DNA from: DASVTR01 sp036387475
Lineage (GTDB): Bacteria; Acidobacteriota; Blastocatellia; Pyrinomonadales; Pyrinomonadaceae
NCBI GenBank assembly: GCA_036387475.1
Contig: DASVTR010000006.1
Span: 124,001 to 188,000, forward strand
Reading direction: 5' to 3'
Length of the DNA: 64,000 nucleotides
The translations under genes were made by a program, and so were the position numbers. This document shows, piece by piece, positions 44,214 to 52,751 of the stretch. Below the pieces are notes generated by a model, which had not been told where the DNA came from, ran no database searches, and saw only the letters and a program-made list of their open reading frames with translations. Every line of letters begins with the position of its first letter. The stretch's first letter is position 1.

Positions 44214-44823
44214 AGAGGTTCTCCTTTCCAAGCTTTATGGCATTCGACGGCGGAAGTAACGCCGTGGGCGAATTTATCATCCGTCTGTTTTTCTACATCA
44301 GCGACGCGGCCATGATGCTTTTTACCTTCCGGCAACAGGCGTCGTGATTATAGTATAACTCGTGCTTCAATCTAATTTCCGTGGATGAAAGATGGTAGCC
44401 CGAATCCCAAGGTGATTGCGTGCATGGACACTTGCGAGCCGGGCGGCATTTTGAAAAGAGTAGCCACTTCCGGTCTTTTTGCAACTTTATTTGGAGCGCT
44501 GGCCCTTCTTAGCCAATAAAGACCCGCGCAGAATTACGACTGCCGATGATAACAGGCCCAGCACGAACAATTTAGAGTTATAAGAGCAACAAAACGTCTC
44601 AAAGCCAGACACGTGCGGTCAAATTGCTGGTTGCCAGATAAGCGCCTGATTGGTTAGACTTCTTTTTACGGGCTTGCATCCTTCTGGCAAGCCTAGCAGC
44701 AATAATCAGCCAAGCAAATTAAGCTTTTTGCCGCGCCCCCGTACGGTGATTATGCTTTTACGCAAGCCTTGACGCATCCCCTGTCGGTATTTTTGCGTCA
44801 AGCGGTTGCCGAGAAAAGGGTTA
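44214..44823. other. 610-bp intergenic region before the M23 gene
   Basis: No convincing gene on either strand. Two stems are present: GGCTTGC/GCAAGCC at 44671-44693 and CTTGACGCA/TGCGTCAAG at 44768-44802. I compared it mentally with c-di-GMP, c-di-AMP and cobalamin riboswitch cores and found no match. Confidence 0.55.
44768..44802 (+). promoter_or_regulatory. 9-bp stem-loop just upstream of the M23 ribosome site
   Basis: CTTGACGCA pairs perfectly with TGCGTCAAG around a 17-nt loop rich in C and T. It ends about 10 nt before AAAAGGG, the ribosome site of the ATG at 44824. It could be a translation-control hairpin. On the DNA level it is also a near-operator-size dyad. Confidence 0.35.
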
Positions 44824-45678
44824 ATGACTAAAAAAACGTTCCTGTGTTCCCCTACCCCTAATGGTCTGCCTTCGCGTTCGTCGCTCTTTCGCTTTGGCCT
44901 CCTCCAGAGGCCACGGCTTATTTTCAGCTTCGCCTTCATTCTTCTCTGTCTGGTTTTGAGCATCTCTTCGGCTTCGGCGCAGACGCGAGCGAAGCGCGCC
45001 AGCGTCAAGCCTGAGGAACGTCTGCGACGAGTGGAGGATAGAGGATTGTCAGACGTAGACGAGTCCGGCAGAGTTGATAACAAAAGGCAGATGGAGCGCC
45101 CTTCTCTTGTCAGGAAAACTGCACTGACCTATTCTCCGCGAACCGGAAATGAGCGCGTAGAGCGCCCGACGCTGACCAACGATTTCGTAATTATTTCGGA
45201 GGCGTCCGAAGCTTCTCCCACACGCAGGCTCAACGCTCCGAAAGCAAGCACAGCGTCTGCCAACATCCCTTCGATCTGGCCTGTGGCAGGCACTCTGCGC
45301 AGCGGCGTCGGGATGCGCAGCAATCCTTTCGGCGGCTCATCCGTCGAGTTTCATAAAGGACAGGACATCAGCGCTCCGACCGGAACACCCGTCTACGCCA
45401 CCGCCGACGGCGTCGTCGATGTTGCCAGATGGGTGAAAGGCTACGGAAACGGAATTTATATAGATCACGGCAATGGAATCAGCACGCGCTACGGCCATCT
45501 CTCGCGGATAGATGTCGTCGCGGGTCAAACCGTCAAGCGCGGCGAGCAACTTGGTCTGGTCGGCTCAACCGGACGCTCGACCGGCCCGCATCTTCATTAC
45601 GAAGTGCGTATCAACGGACAACCGGCAAACCCCATGTCCTATCTCCCGCCAGTTGTGGCCCCGCCCGCCGCGCAGTAG
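44824..45678 (+). CDS. M23-family (LytM-type) peptidoglycan endopeptidase
   Basis: About 284 residues from ATG 44824 (AAAAGGG upstream; a TTG at 44806 would add six). A hydrophobic segment LIFSFAFILLCLVLSI with cut near ASAQ exports it; the unusually long N-terminal region before it is basic. A flexible linker (about 60-145) precedes the LytM domain with zinc ligands H177 and D181 (FHKGQD), the catalytic and zinc HxH at 256-258 (HLHYEV) and GNGIYIDHGNGISTRYGHLS. It should cleave peptide cross-links in the periplasmic wall or activate amidases. Ends with a terminator, so monocistronic. Confidence 0.9.
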   Translation: MTKKTFLCSPTPNGLPSRSSLFRFGLLQRPRLIFSFAFILLCLVLSISSASAQTRAKRASVKPEERLRRVEDRGLSDVDESGRVDNKRQMERPSLVRKTALTYSPRTGNERVERPTLTNDFVIISEASEASPTRRLNAPKASTASANIPSIWPVAGTLRSGVGMRSNPFGGSSVEFHKGQDISAPTGTPVYATADGVVDVARWVKGYGNGIYIDHGNGISTRYGHLSRIDVVAGQTVKRGEQLGLVGSTGRSTGPHLHYEVRINGQPANPMSYLPPVVAPPAAQ

Positions 45679-45729
45679 CAGTGAGACTGCGCTACGTCGC
45701 AGGACAACTGAACGGAACGACCATAAAGT

Positions 45730-45778
45730 GAAAACGTCACGATGTTGCTGGATAACAACACCGCGACGTTTTCCTTTT
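45730..45778 (+). terminator. Rho-independent terminator after the M23 gene
   Basis: GAAAACGTC (45730-45738) pairs with GACGTTTTC (45765-45773). Inside, CG/CG and TGTTG/CAACA extend the stem past two mismatches around an 8-nt loop. The tail is CTTTT. It lies 52 bp after the M23 stop and may also end the opposite DUF4132 operon. Confidence 0.8.
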
Positions 45779-45861
45779 AATATCAGGAACGGAAGATTTA
45801 CTGTTTATCGTTCCAAAATTTCTGATTAGCCTCGCTCTGCTCGGACTAATTGGAGCGCCTC

Positions 45862-48402
45862 TTATCCACCTATTTGCCGCACAATCGTCGGGTCTGTGAT
45901 TTTCGTATCTTCCGCCAGCAAAAATGCCTTGCTCAGAATAATAGCCAACGTGTTGTCGCCTTCAAACGGCAGAAATACTTTGCCCGCGTGTCCGCTGTCA
46001 GCAGCCATCCCGCGCGCCGGTACGATGCAGAGATACTGGTCGTTCGGCTCCATCATGATGTTGCCGCTGCCCAAATGAATCTTGTAAGTGCGCAAATCGC
46101 CACGAACCATCAGGAACTTATCCGTGAGGCGGCAGCGGTCGGCAATCTTCAGACGCGGGACAAGACGCTCAAGCACGGCACGGCGCGTCTTCGCCGTCTC
46201 CGACAAATCACCGAAAGAATAATTGGCCCAGTAGGCTTGATAGCGCCCCTCCGGGCCGCCGTCCGCCCAGCCTGGATCGTTAGCCACGCTCGCCACGCCG
46301 ACGAACATGTCAACGTCACGCATAATCTCAGAGAAGACGAGGGGCGGAATCTGCTCAAGAGAGAGTGGCTCAGCCGGGGTGACCTGTCCATAAATGGCCG
46401 AGTGGTATCCACCGCCGCCAGCGTGTGCGTAGTTCATCGCGGAGTCTAAAGGGTAGAAGCGTACCTGGTCGGTCGTCAGGTACAGGTATGTCCCCGCTTC
46501 GTTCGTATCTGTTCCGTAGTTTTCGCCAGCACCTTCGACCCAAAATTCCACACGCAAATTCCACGCAGGCGTGGGGCGCACGGCGGGCGGATACTCGTCA
46601 TCCACCATCAGCCGAAGTTTGTTCTTCCAGTTGCGCGCGGCGCAGAGCGCGTTGAACTGGTGCTGCTTGATGATGTGTGCGGCGAAACGGTTGGAGTAAA
46701 GGCGCGTCGAGCGCTCGGCGTCCGTCAGGAGATACACTTCGCGGTGGGCCTGTTTGAAAGGCTGTCTGACCTCGTGCTCCGTGAGCCACTCGCGCCAACG
46801 GATAACCGTTTCGGGAGCTTCCTCGATAGGATGCCAGAGTTCAACCTCGGTCGCGTCGTTCAGCCAATCCAATTCGCATTCGTCCGCCCCGACGATACGC
46901 CCTTCGTACCAGATGCCCGAAGCGACGCTTGGCCCACACGTGAATTTCCAGATCAGCCTGCGCGCTAAAGTGCCGACGAGCGGGTGATCCAGATAGCGCT
47001 CACGCCACGCAGGAAACGCCCACTTCTTTCGCTCAAGATACAGATTTTCTATGCGCGCAGCCTGCGCTGGCAACATTTTACAAATGTCTTTGAGGGTCTG
47101 TTTGAGATTCTTCAATTCTTCCGGGTGCTGATCTTTAACGGCCTGCGGAACAGATGTTTGTCGTTTACCATCGGGCTTGGCCCATTTGATTTCTGCATCG
47201 TTAGTGCCTGTCACCGTCAACTCTGCCGCGTAGTCACTCAGCGGCTCGCGCCCGCGGCCTACCTCTTGCAGACCGTAAGTTGGCACGGATATTTCCTCTA
47301 TCTCATCCTGCGGCAGGCCAGCGCGACGCGCGGCGGCAGCCAATGCGGTCTCTATCCCGCGCTGGGCCGTCCCGAACTTCACTTTAACTTTCAGCAAAGC
47401 GAGTTGGCCCACAGCCTCCGTGCCCGGCATGCTTCCCAAAGCCCAGATGCAGGCGTTGCCGACGCGTACGCAGCGTGGGCCAACTCCCGGCACTTTGCGA
47501 TAGGCAGAGACGGCAAGCGCCGATAGCGCTCGCGCAATCTCCTTATCCTCCCGGAGCGAACATAACCAGACGAGCGCCCTCAGGATGTCCGCGTTAACGG
47601 GCACTATTATGTTATTGGGGTCAGGCTGATACTCCGGCCAGAATTCAATCCTCTCGGTTCGCGGCTTATCGACGAGCGGAAACCATTCCAACATCGCCTC
47701 TTTAAAGAAAGCGAAGCTGATGGTTTCAAGCAGCGGCTCGGCAGCTTTAAGCCACTTGGCCGTGGGCGTCGAGCCATTGGCTTTGCTGCAAAGATTGAAG
47801 AGAGAGAGCCACGCGTTTCTGTGCTCTCCGTCGAATGATTCCAAAGCTTGGATAACGGCGTCAGACCAAGCCTCGCCCGCCACGAGAGGTATGCTCAAGG
47901 CCGTTTGGCCTCCGAGTTCTTTCAGCCTGACGACCCACTTACGCGATTCGGCTGTGCTGTGCCCTGATTCGATGCGTGCCACGAGTTGAGCAATCTTCTC
48001 TGTCAGCGCGGGGGTCAACTCATGCTCTTTCAGGTAGTCATCCACAGCTTTAATCATCTGTGGGATGCCGCTGTGATTGATGCTTGTTTGCAGCGCAGAC
48101 CACTCAAGGAGTCTGGCTACATCGTCGTGCTCGAAGGGAATACGGCGACGTAGCAAAGTCAGCATGGCGGTGCGTATTCTCCAGAGCGCATTGTCGAACA
48201 TAGAGCCTTCCTGTCGGTCAAGCCAGGCGGCTGCTGCCAGCACAAACCCGCGCTGCTCGTCAGCGCTTGCTTCGAGCAGCTTCTGCCCGGCGGGCGAATC
48301 CTTCAACGCGTAGTAGTAGAAGTAACCACTAATCTCTTCAGCCGTCAGTTCTGCAATCAACGAATCGTAAGGTTCTTCAATTGGCGGTTTGAGCAAAAAC
48401 AC
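45862..48402 (-). CDS. DUF4132-like large cytoplasmic protein
   Basis: 846 residues from GTG 48402. A perfect GGAGG 6 nt upstream is formed by the last codons of the preceding gene. The protein is soluble and mostly helical. The region from about 465 (KKWAFPAWRERYLDHPLVGT, ARRLIWKF) through WHPIEEAPETVIRWREWLTE and TRLYSNRFAAHIIKQHQFNA matches what I know of the DUF4132 family, large proteins often linked with WGR and MolR-like genes. The N-terminal half contains helical repeats. Role unknown. It is the last gene of an operon with a Gly-Gly-ended small protein and a DNA glycosylase, a possible hint at stress or DNA metabolism. Confidence 0.78.
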   Translation of the reverse strand: MFLLKPPIEEPYDSLIAELTAEEISGYFYYYALKDSPAGQKLLEASADEQRGFVLAAAAWLDRQEGSMFDNALWRIRTAMLTLLRRRIPFEHDDVARLLEWSALQTSINHSGIPQMIKAVDDYLKEHELTPALTEKIAQLVARIESGHSTAESRKWVVRLKELGGQTALSIPLVAGEAWSDAVIQALESFDGEHRNAWLSLFNLCSKANGSTPTAKWLKAAEPLLETISFAFFKEAMLEWFPLVDKPRTERIEFWPEYQPDPNNIIVPVNADILRALVWLCSLREDKEIARALSALAVSAYRKVPGVGPRCVRVGNACIWALGSMPGTEAVGQLALLKVKVKFGTAQRGIETALAAAARRAGLPQDEIEEISVPTYGLQEVGRGREPLSDYAAELTVTGTNDAEIKWAKPDGKRQTSVPQAVKDQHPEELKNLKQTLKDICKMLPAQAARIENLYLERKKWAFPAWRERYLDHPLVGTLARRLIWKFTCGPSVASGIWYEGRIVGADECELDWLNDATEVELWHPIEEAPETVIRWREWLTEHEVRQPFKQAHREVYLLTDAERSTRLYSNRFAAHIIKQHQFNALCAARNWKNKLRLMVDDEYPPAVRPTPAWNLRVEFWVEGAGENYGTDTNEAGTYLYLTTDQVRFYPLDSAMNYAHAGGGGYHSAIYGQVTPAEPLSLEQIPPLVFSEIMRDVDMFVGVASVANDPGWADGGPEGRYQAYWANYSFGDLSETAKTRRAVLERLVPRLKIADRCRLTDKFLMVRGDLRTYKIHLGSGNIMMEPNDQYLCIVPARGMAADSGHAGKVFLPFEGDNTLAIILSKAFLLAEDTKITDPTIVRQIGG

Positions 48403-48404
48403 GA

Positions 48405-48806
48405 TCAGCCTCCGACGAGCGGAACGAGTTTGAGAAAAGTTACGGAAGTCTCAGGAGTGATTTCTATTACCTCGTCCAAGGCTTCGACCTGACGGTCGTC
48501 AACGAGCAGGATGAAACGATAACGGTCAAAGGCTTCCAACGCTTTATCTAACTGTTCTTCCCAATCAAGCTGACGCTTCGTTCGGAGTCTATAGCCGTTG
48601 AGCGTCTTCTCCGCGTCAACGGGCTGAACCAATCCGCGAAAGTATTCCGGCTGGCGGGCGTTGTATTCCTCAACTTCGTGGCGCACACGCTCGCGCAAGA
48701 GTTCTCTGGCCGTAACTCTTTCTGTCATTAAATCGAGCGTAAAGATGAAGGTGTTATTATCGAAGCTGAAAGTCGTTTCATCTCTGATCGTCAATGTTGC
48801 GTGCAT
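48405..48806 (-). CDS. Small protein ending in Gly-Gly, partner of the DUF4132-like protein
   Basis: About 133 residues from ATG 48806 (GGAG 8 nt upstream; a TTG at 48842 would add 12). Cytoplasmic. The N-terminal third is beta-like (HATLTIRDETTFSFDNNTFI), the middle charged and helical (ELLRERVRHEVEEYNARQPE), and the end reads RFILLVDDRQVEALDEVIEI then TSVTFLKLVPLVGG. The final strand plus terminal Gly-Gly recalls ubiquitin-like proteins. However the codons GGA GGC also form the ribosome site of the next gene, which offers another explanation. No E1-, E2- or JAB-like gene is adjacent. Family not recognised. Confidence 0.72.
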   Translation of the reverse strand: MHATLTIRDETTFSFDNNTFIFTLDLMTERVTARELLRERVRHEVEEYNARQPEYFRGLVQPVDAEKTLNGYRLRTKRQLDWEEQLDKALEAFDRYRFILLVDDRQVEALDEVIEITPETSVTFLKLVPLVGG

Positions 48807-48842
48807 AGCTGTCATCTCCAACGAATTGAATAAATTCTCCAA

Positions 48843-49508
48843 CTACCAATCGAGTTCGACCGCCCGCCACATATACCAACTTGCAATTGACCGATAGGGT
48901 CGCCATCGCTCGCCGTACGTTTCCAACTCCTTCTGCTTGGGCATCTCCTTTAAGCCGTAAGCCAACATGAAACCCTTACGCACCGCGTAGTCGCCAACAG
49001 GTAACACGTCCGCTCTGCCGAGACGAAAAATGAGGAGCATTTCCGCAGTCCAGCGTCCGACGCCTCGCACCTGCGTCAGCCTTTCGACAATCTCTTCGTC
49101 GCTCATACGCTTTAGTTGGGCCAGCGTCGGGACAGTGCCGTCCAGCGTTTTAGCGGCAAGGTCTTTGACCGCGACGAGCTTTGCGCGGGAGAGACCGGCG
49201 CTGCGTAGTTTTTCATCCGAGGCAGCGAGGATGTCCTGCGGGTCAAGCCTGCTTTTTCCAAAGAGCGCAAGCACGCGCGCGTGTATGGCGGCGGCGGCAT
49301 TTCCGTGTAACTGCTGAAAAATGATATTCCTCGCCAGTGCTTCGAAAGGGTTGTGCAGGCGTCGTATCGGCATTGCGAAGGGGCCGACGCGCTCGATTAA
49401 ATGGGCCAGTCTTGAGTCCTTAGAGGTGAGATGCTCTATGGCCTCTTGAGGATCATAACAGAATCCTTCGCGCTTCGGCCCGGTAATCTTTTTCCTCTTC
49501 GCCGTCAC
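48843..49508 (-). CDS. DNA-3-methyladenine glycosylase (AlkA-like, HhH-GPD)
   Basis: 221 residues from GTG 49508. The helix-hairpin-helix is VRGVGRWTAEMLLI (about 147-160) and the catalytic aspartate is D173 in LPVGDYAVRKG, the HhH-GPD signature. An upstream helix PFEALARNIIFQQLHGNAA is standard for the family. No iron-sulfur cysteines, so AlkA/MAG-like rather than Nth-like. It removes alkylated purines in base-excision repair. The next gene's start lies 36 bp past its stop, making an operon with the Gly-Gly protein and the DUF4132-like protein. Confidence 0.92.
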   Translation of the reverse strand: MTAKRKKITGPKREGFCYDPQEAIEHLTSKDSRLAHLIERVGPFAMPIRRLHNPFEALARNIIFQQLHGNAAAAIHARVLALFGKSRLDPQDILAASDEKLRSAGLSRAKLVAVKDLAAKTLDGTVPTLAQLKRMSDEEIVERLTQVRGVGRWTAEMLLIFRLGRADVLPVGDYAVRKGFMLAYGLKEMPKQKELETYGERWRPYRSIASWYMWRAVELDW

Positions 49509-49604
49509 TTATCAAGTCCTCATCAGTTCAGCCTTTGAGAGCTAACGCCGCTTTCATCCTGAACATTATACACTGTTTCATCGATGAAACAAGAGTTTTT
49601 CTTG

Positions 49605-50261
49605 TTATTGAAATTCCACAATAATCTGGTAAACCTTCGGATTAATCTGCTGCATCACCCGATTGTTGGACGGAAAATCACGATCTCCTGCGACCGAGCC
49701 TGCATCTTCTCCAGACACTCCATGATTCGTTTGATTGCTCAGCCTGAGCAGCACTACTCGACCGCCCCGTTCAAACTCGCGCTCAAGTTTTCCGCCTTCC
49801 CATGAAACAATTGTCCCTTCATAATCCCAACCGAAGCCCGTCAAGACAAATGGCTTGCCATTAATCCGCTCCAACTCTTTCAAGCTTGTGCCCAGACTGA
49901 TTCCATGCCGCGTCTTCCAGACGCTTTTCTCACCCGACAGTTGAACACGTTTCGGGAAGCGTTTCCTGCGCGGGTCTTTCCAAACTATCTCGATGATTCT
50001 GTTAGGGTCGTTCGGATAAATAACCGTGCCCGACTCATACTCACCCTCTCCCAAAGAAACTTTAGTGCTGCGAACATTCCTGCGGCCATAAATTCTTTTG
50101 AGAGCGGCCTCACTTGTACGCGAGGTGATTGCACCAACCCTGACGCGCGGAACAATCTGATAAGAAGATTGGGCGGATGCGCCCGTCCATGCGCCTGCGC
50201 TGACTAAAAAGCAACAGCCAGCGAAAAACGCACAGAGATGATTGATTATTTTTATCTTCAT
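49605..50261 (-). CDS. Exported protein of unknown function
   Basis: 218 residues, ATG 50261. Leader NHLCAFFAGCCFLVSAGAW, probable cut near GASAQ. The mature part has beta-like strands, including VGAITSRTSEAALKRIYG, GTVIYPNDPNRIIEIVWKD, a motif WKTRHGISLGTSLKELERIN resembling a repeated small domain, and FGWDYEGTIVSWEGGKLE. Two similar pieces (about 40-110 and 110-170) suggest an internal duplication. No catalytic residues are evident. Probably periplasmic. Confidence 0.7.
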   Translation of the reverse strand: MKIKIINHLCAFFAGCCFLVSAGAWTGASAQSSYQIVPRVRVGAITSRTSEAALKRIYGRRNVRSTKVSLGEGEYESGTVIYPNDPNRIIEIVWKDPRRKRFPKRVQLSGEKSVWKTRHGISLGTSLKELERINGKPFVLTGFGWDYEGTIVSWEGGKLEREFERGGRVVLLRLSNQTNHGVSGEDAGSVAGDRDFPSNNRVMQQINPKVYQIIVEFQ

Positions 50262-50389
50262 CTCTATCGCTCTTTACCAATACGTCCAGCGCGGGACGAC
50301 ATGCTTTTCAAAGGCGCAAGGGTTAAAGGCGTTTGGCGTGACTACGACCCGAACCCAGCCGACCTCGATGAGAGGCCGCCGGAAGGCAG

Positions 50390-50429
50390 AGAGTACGGGC
50401 CGCACTTATTAATGTGCGGCCCGTACTCT
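50390..50429 (-). terminator. Strong hairpin after the S9 peptidase gene
   Basis: A perfect 16-bp stem AGAGTACGGGCCGCAC around the loop TTATTAAT lies 27 bp after the stop at 50457. On the minus strand the 3' flank is not T-rich, so it may end transcription by another mechanism or protect the 3' end; the plus strand has TTTAT after it. Confidence 0.65.
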
Positions 50430-50456
50430 TTATCAGAAACTTCTGCAAAGAAACTC

Positions 50457-52403
50457 TTACTTGACGACGCCCGCATGACCCTTAATGTCCTGCATCGGTT
50501 CAAAGCGACCGCCGAGATGTTTGCTTAAAAACTCTTCCGCCTTAGCGTAAAAGTGCAGGCGGTTTTCGGGACGCGCAAAGCCGTGGCCTTCGTCCATGTA
50601 GACGATATATTCCACGGGCTTGTTGGCCTGCCGCATCGCCTTCACAATCTGCTCGCTCTCGGCCTGTGTGACGCGCGGGTCATTGGCTCCCTGTGCGATT
50701 AAGAGCGGCGCTTTAATCTGCTCAATCTTGAAAAGTGGTGAGCGCGCACGTATGTCTTCGGCCATCTTCGGGTCGTCTGGATTTCCCACGTAACGATACC
50801 AACTCGAATGCAGGAAAGGCTGCCAGTAAGCAGGAAAACTCTTGATTAAGGTAGCTAGATTCGACGGGCCTACAATATCCACACCGCAGGCGAAGACGTT
50901 TGGTGTAAAGGTCAAGCCGACCAGCGTCGCGTAGCCGCCATAGCTGCCGCCGAAGATGCCGACACGCTTCGGGTCAGCGTAGCCTTTTTCAACTGCCCAG
51001 TTGACTCCGTCAATCAGGTCGTTGTGCATCTTACCGGCGAATTCGTTTCTCGCCGCCAGCATGTGCTTCTTGCCATATCCGGTCGAGCCGCGATAGTTCA
51101 CCTGCAACACAGCATAACCACGATTGGCGAACCATTGCACCGCGCTGTTCAATCCCCACACGTCTCGCGCCCACGGCCCACCGTGAACATACAGCACCAT
51201 CGGCAAATTCTTCGGCTCGACTCCGATTGGCAGCGTCAGGTAGCCGTTGATAGTCATGCCGTCGCGCGACTGGTAAGAGATGGGCTGCATCTGGGCCAAT
51301 TTGTATTTCTCCAGCGCAGGGCGGTTGCTGAAGAGAAGCTGCGACTTTTTAGTGCCGCGATCATAGGCGTAATAGTAGACCGGGCCATTGTCCATCAAAT
51401 AGGCAACAATCCAGGTTTTATCCGCCAGATCACGACTGATGATACTGAAATCACCGTCGCGCACTTTTTTGAGCGCATCAAAGTCTGCTTGCAAGGATTT
51501 GTCTATCAGCATCCACTCGCCGCGTGTGCGGATAAAGCGTACGGCTTCGAGCGTGCGCTTCCGAGGATGACGGAGAATGTCATCCACATCATACTGGTTA
51601 TCTTCGGCCACCACTTTGGGCTTGCCTGTCGTCATGTCCGCTTCCACCAAACGCGCGGCGTTAGCATCAACGGTGGAGACGAGCCACACATTCTTGTTGT
51701 CCGGTGAAAAACCGGCGACCCAGCCGAAGGCATCATCTACGTCCCATTTCTGAAGAGTACGCCAGGGCGATTTGACGCTATCGCGGACGCGTATCTCATT
51801 GCCACCGCCGGGCAACTCGATTTGCGCTGCGCGGACTTGAAGATCGTTGTCCGCCGTCCACCCGCTCACATCGCCGGGGTTCTGTGTGTCCATCTCGGCT
51901 TTGCCGCTCTTGAGATCAATGCGGTAAACGTCAAAGAGCTTGGGATCGCGCGTATTGATGCTGACAAGTATCTGATCGGGAAAGTTCGGGTTAATGGCAA
52001 CGATGTCCGCACGCGCGCCCTTAAACGGAGTGAGGTCGCGCGTCTCCTTGCTTCCCAGGCTGGTTTGATAGACGTGCCAATTTTCATCGCCGCCCTGATC
52101 CTGTATGTACAGGATATGGTCGCTATCCTGTTGCCAGAAGAAAGTACGAACGCCACGTTTCCTGTCAGAAGTAACAACGCGGTCGTCCTGCTGACCGATG
52201 GTACGCACCCAGACATTGAGCACACCATTATCGGGCGCGATGTAGGCGAGCATTTTCCCGTTGGGCGAAACCTTCGGCGCTGCTTTCTCCGGATTACCAA
52301 AGAGAACGTCGCGTGGAATCAGAGGTGGCAGGTCGGCGAGCGCCTGCGGGACAAAGGCTAGTAGAAAGAGAGCGATTATCGCTACGCGTCGGAGCATCTT
52401 CAT
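50457..52403 (-). CDS. S9-family (prolyl oligopeptidase/acylaminoacyl type) exported peptidase
   Basis: 648 residues, ATG 52403 with GGAGG and 8-nt spacer. Signal peptide (RRVAIIALFLLAFVPQALA). Residues about 40-370 are the WD-like beta-propeller (ISPNGK-type repeats: KVSPNGKMLAYIAPDNG, GFSPDNKNVWLVSTV). The alpha/beta-hydrolase domain follows with the oxyanion region MVLYVHGGPWARDVWG, nucleophile Ser487 (GIFGGSYGGYATLVG), Asp in LIAQGANDPRV and His in MDEGHGFARPEN. It should cleave short peptides, releasing N-terminal residues, in the periplasm. Promoter at 52461-52488 and hairpin at 50390 suggest a single-gene unit. Confidence 0.92.
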   Translation of the reverse strand: MKMLRRVAIIALFLLAFVPQALADLPPLIPRDVLFGNPEKAAPKVSPNGKMLAYIAPDNGVLNVWVRTIGQQDDRVVTSDRKRGVRTFFWQQDSDHILYIQDQGGDENWHVYQTSLGSKETRDLTPFKGARADIVAINPNFPDQILVSINTRDPKLFDVYRIDLKSGKAEMDTQNPGDVSGWTADNDLQVRAAQIELPGGGNEIRVRDSVKSPWRTLQKWDVDDAFGWVAGFSPDNKNVWLVSTVDANAARLVEADMTTGKPKVVAEDNQYDVDDILRHPRKRTLEAVRFIRTRGEWMLIDKSLQADFDALKKVRDGDFSIISRDLADKTWIVAYLMDNGPVYYYAYDRGTKKSQLLFSNRPALEKYKLAQMQPISYQSRDGMTINGYLTLPIGVEPKNLPMVLYVHGGPWARDVWGLNSAVQWFANRGYAVLQVNYRGSTGYGKKHMLAARNEFAGKMHNDLIDGVNWAVEKGYADPKRVGIFGGSYGGYATLVGLTFTPNVFACGVDIVGPSNLATLIKSFPAYWQPFLHSSWYRYVGNPDDPKMAEDIRARSPLFKIEQIKAPLLIAQGANDPRVTQAESEQIVKAMRQANKPVEYIVYMDEGHGFARPENRLHFYAKAEEFLSKHLGGRFEPMQDIKGHAGVVK

Positions 52404-52460
52404 CTTAAATCCTCCTTAAGTGGGTTGCGTCTTCAACGCAAGGATAGAAGTTTTACAATT

Positions 52461-52488
52461 ATTATATACCGGACGGAGTTGTGACCAA
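52461..52488 (-). promoter_or_regulatory. Sigma-70-type promoter of the S9 peptidase gene
   Basis: On the minus strand TTGGTC, a 16-bp spacer and the consensus TATAAT, 58 bp before the start. The -35 is weak. The remainder of the gap 52404-52751 to the divergent propeller gene shows no other feature. Confidence 0.6.
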
Positions 52489-52751
52489 ACGTATATTCTT
52501 TGGTGTTCAACTTCGCACCGGTCACCTGTCGTCTCCATCCCGCAGCCGCTCGCGCGTAGAATAGCAGCACTCGACAGCTTATCAAACGCAAGCCTCTTGC
52601 ACGCTTCCACGGGCGCGGGAACTTATTTTCCATGATATTCGTATGGCCGAAAATGACGCTCCTGCTCGTCTACGTCTCCAGTTGATTCAGCAACTAGATT
52701 AGCTCTGAAACTAAAAATATCATCTTCGGTCGAAGGAGTATTGCTCTCGCT

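Noticed and set aside
44214..44823. Riboswitch (c-di-GMP, c-di-AMP or cobalamin) before the M23 gene
   Set aside because: No conserved core of these classes could be matched; only simple stems are visible.
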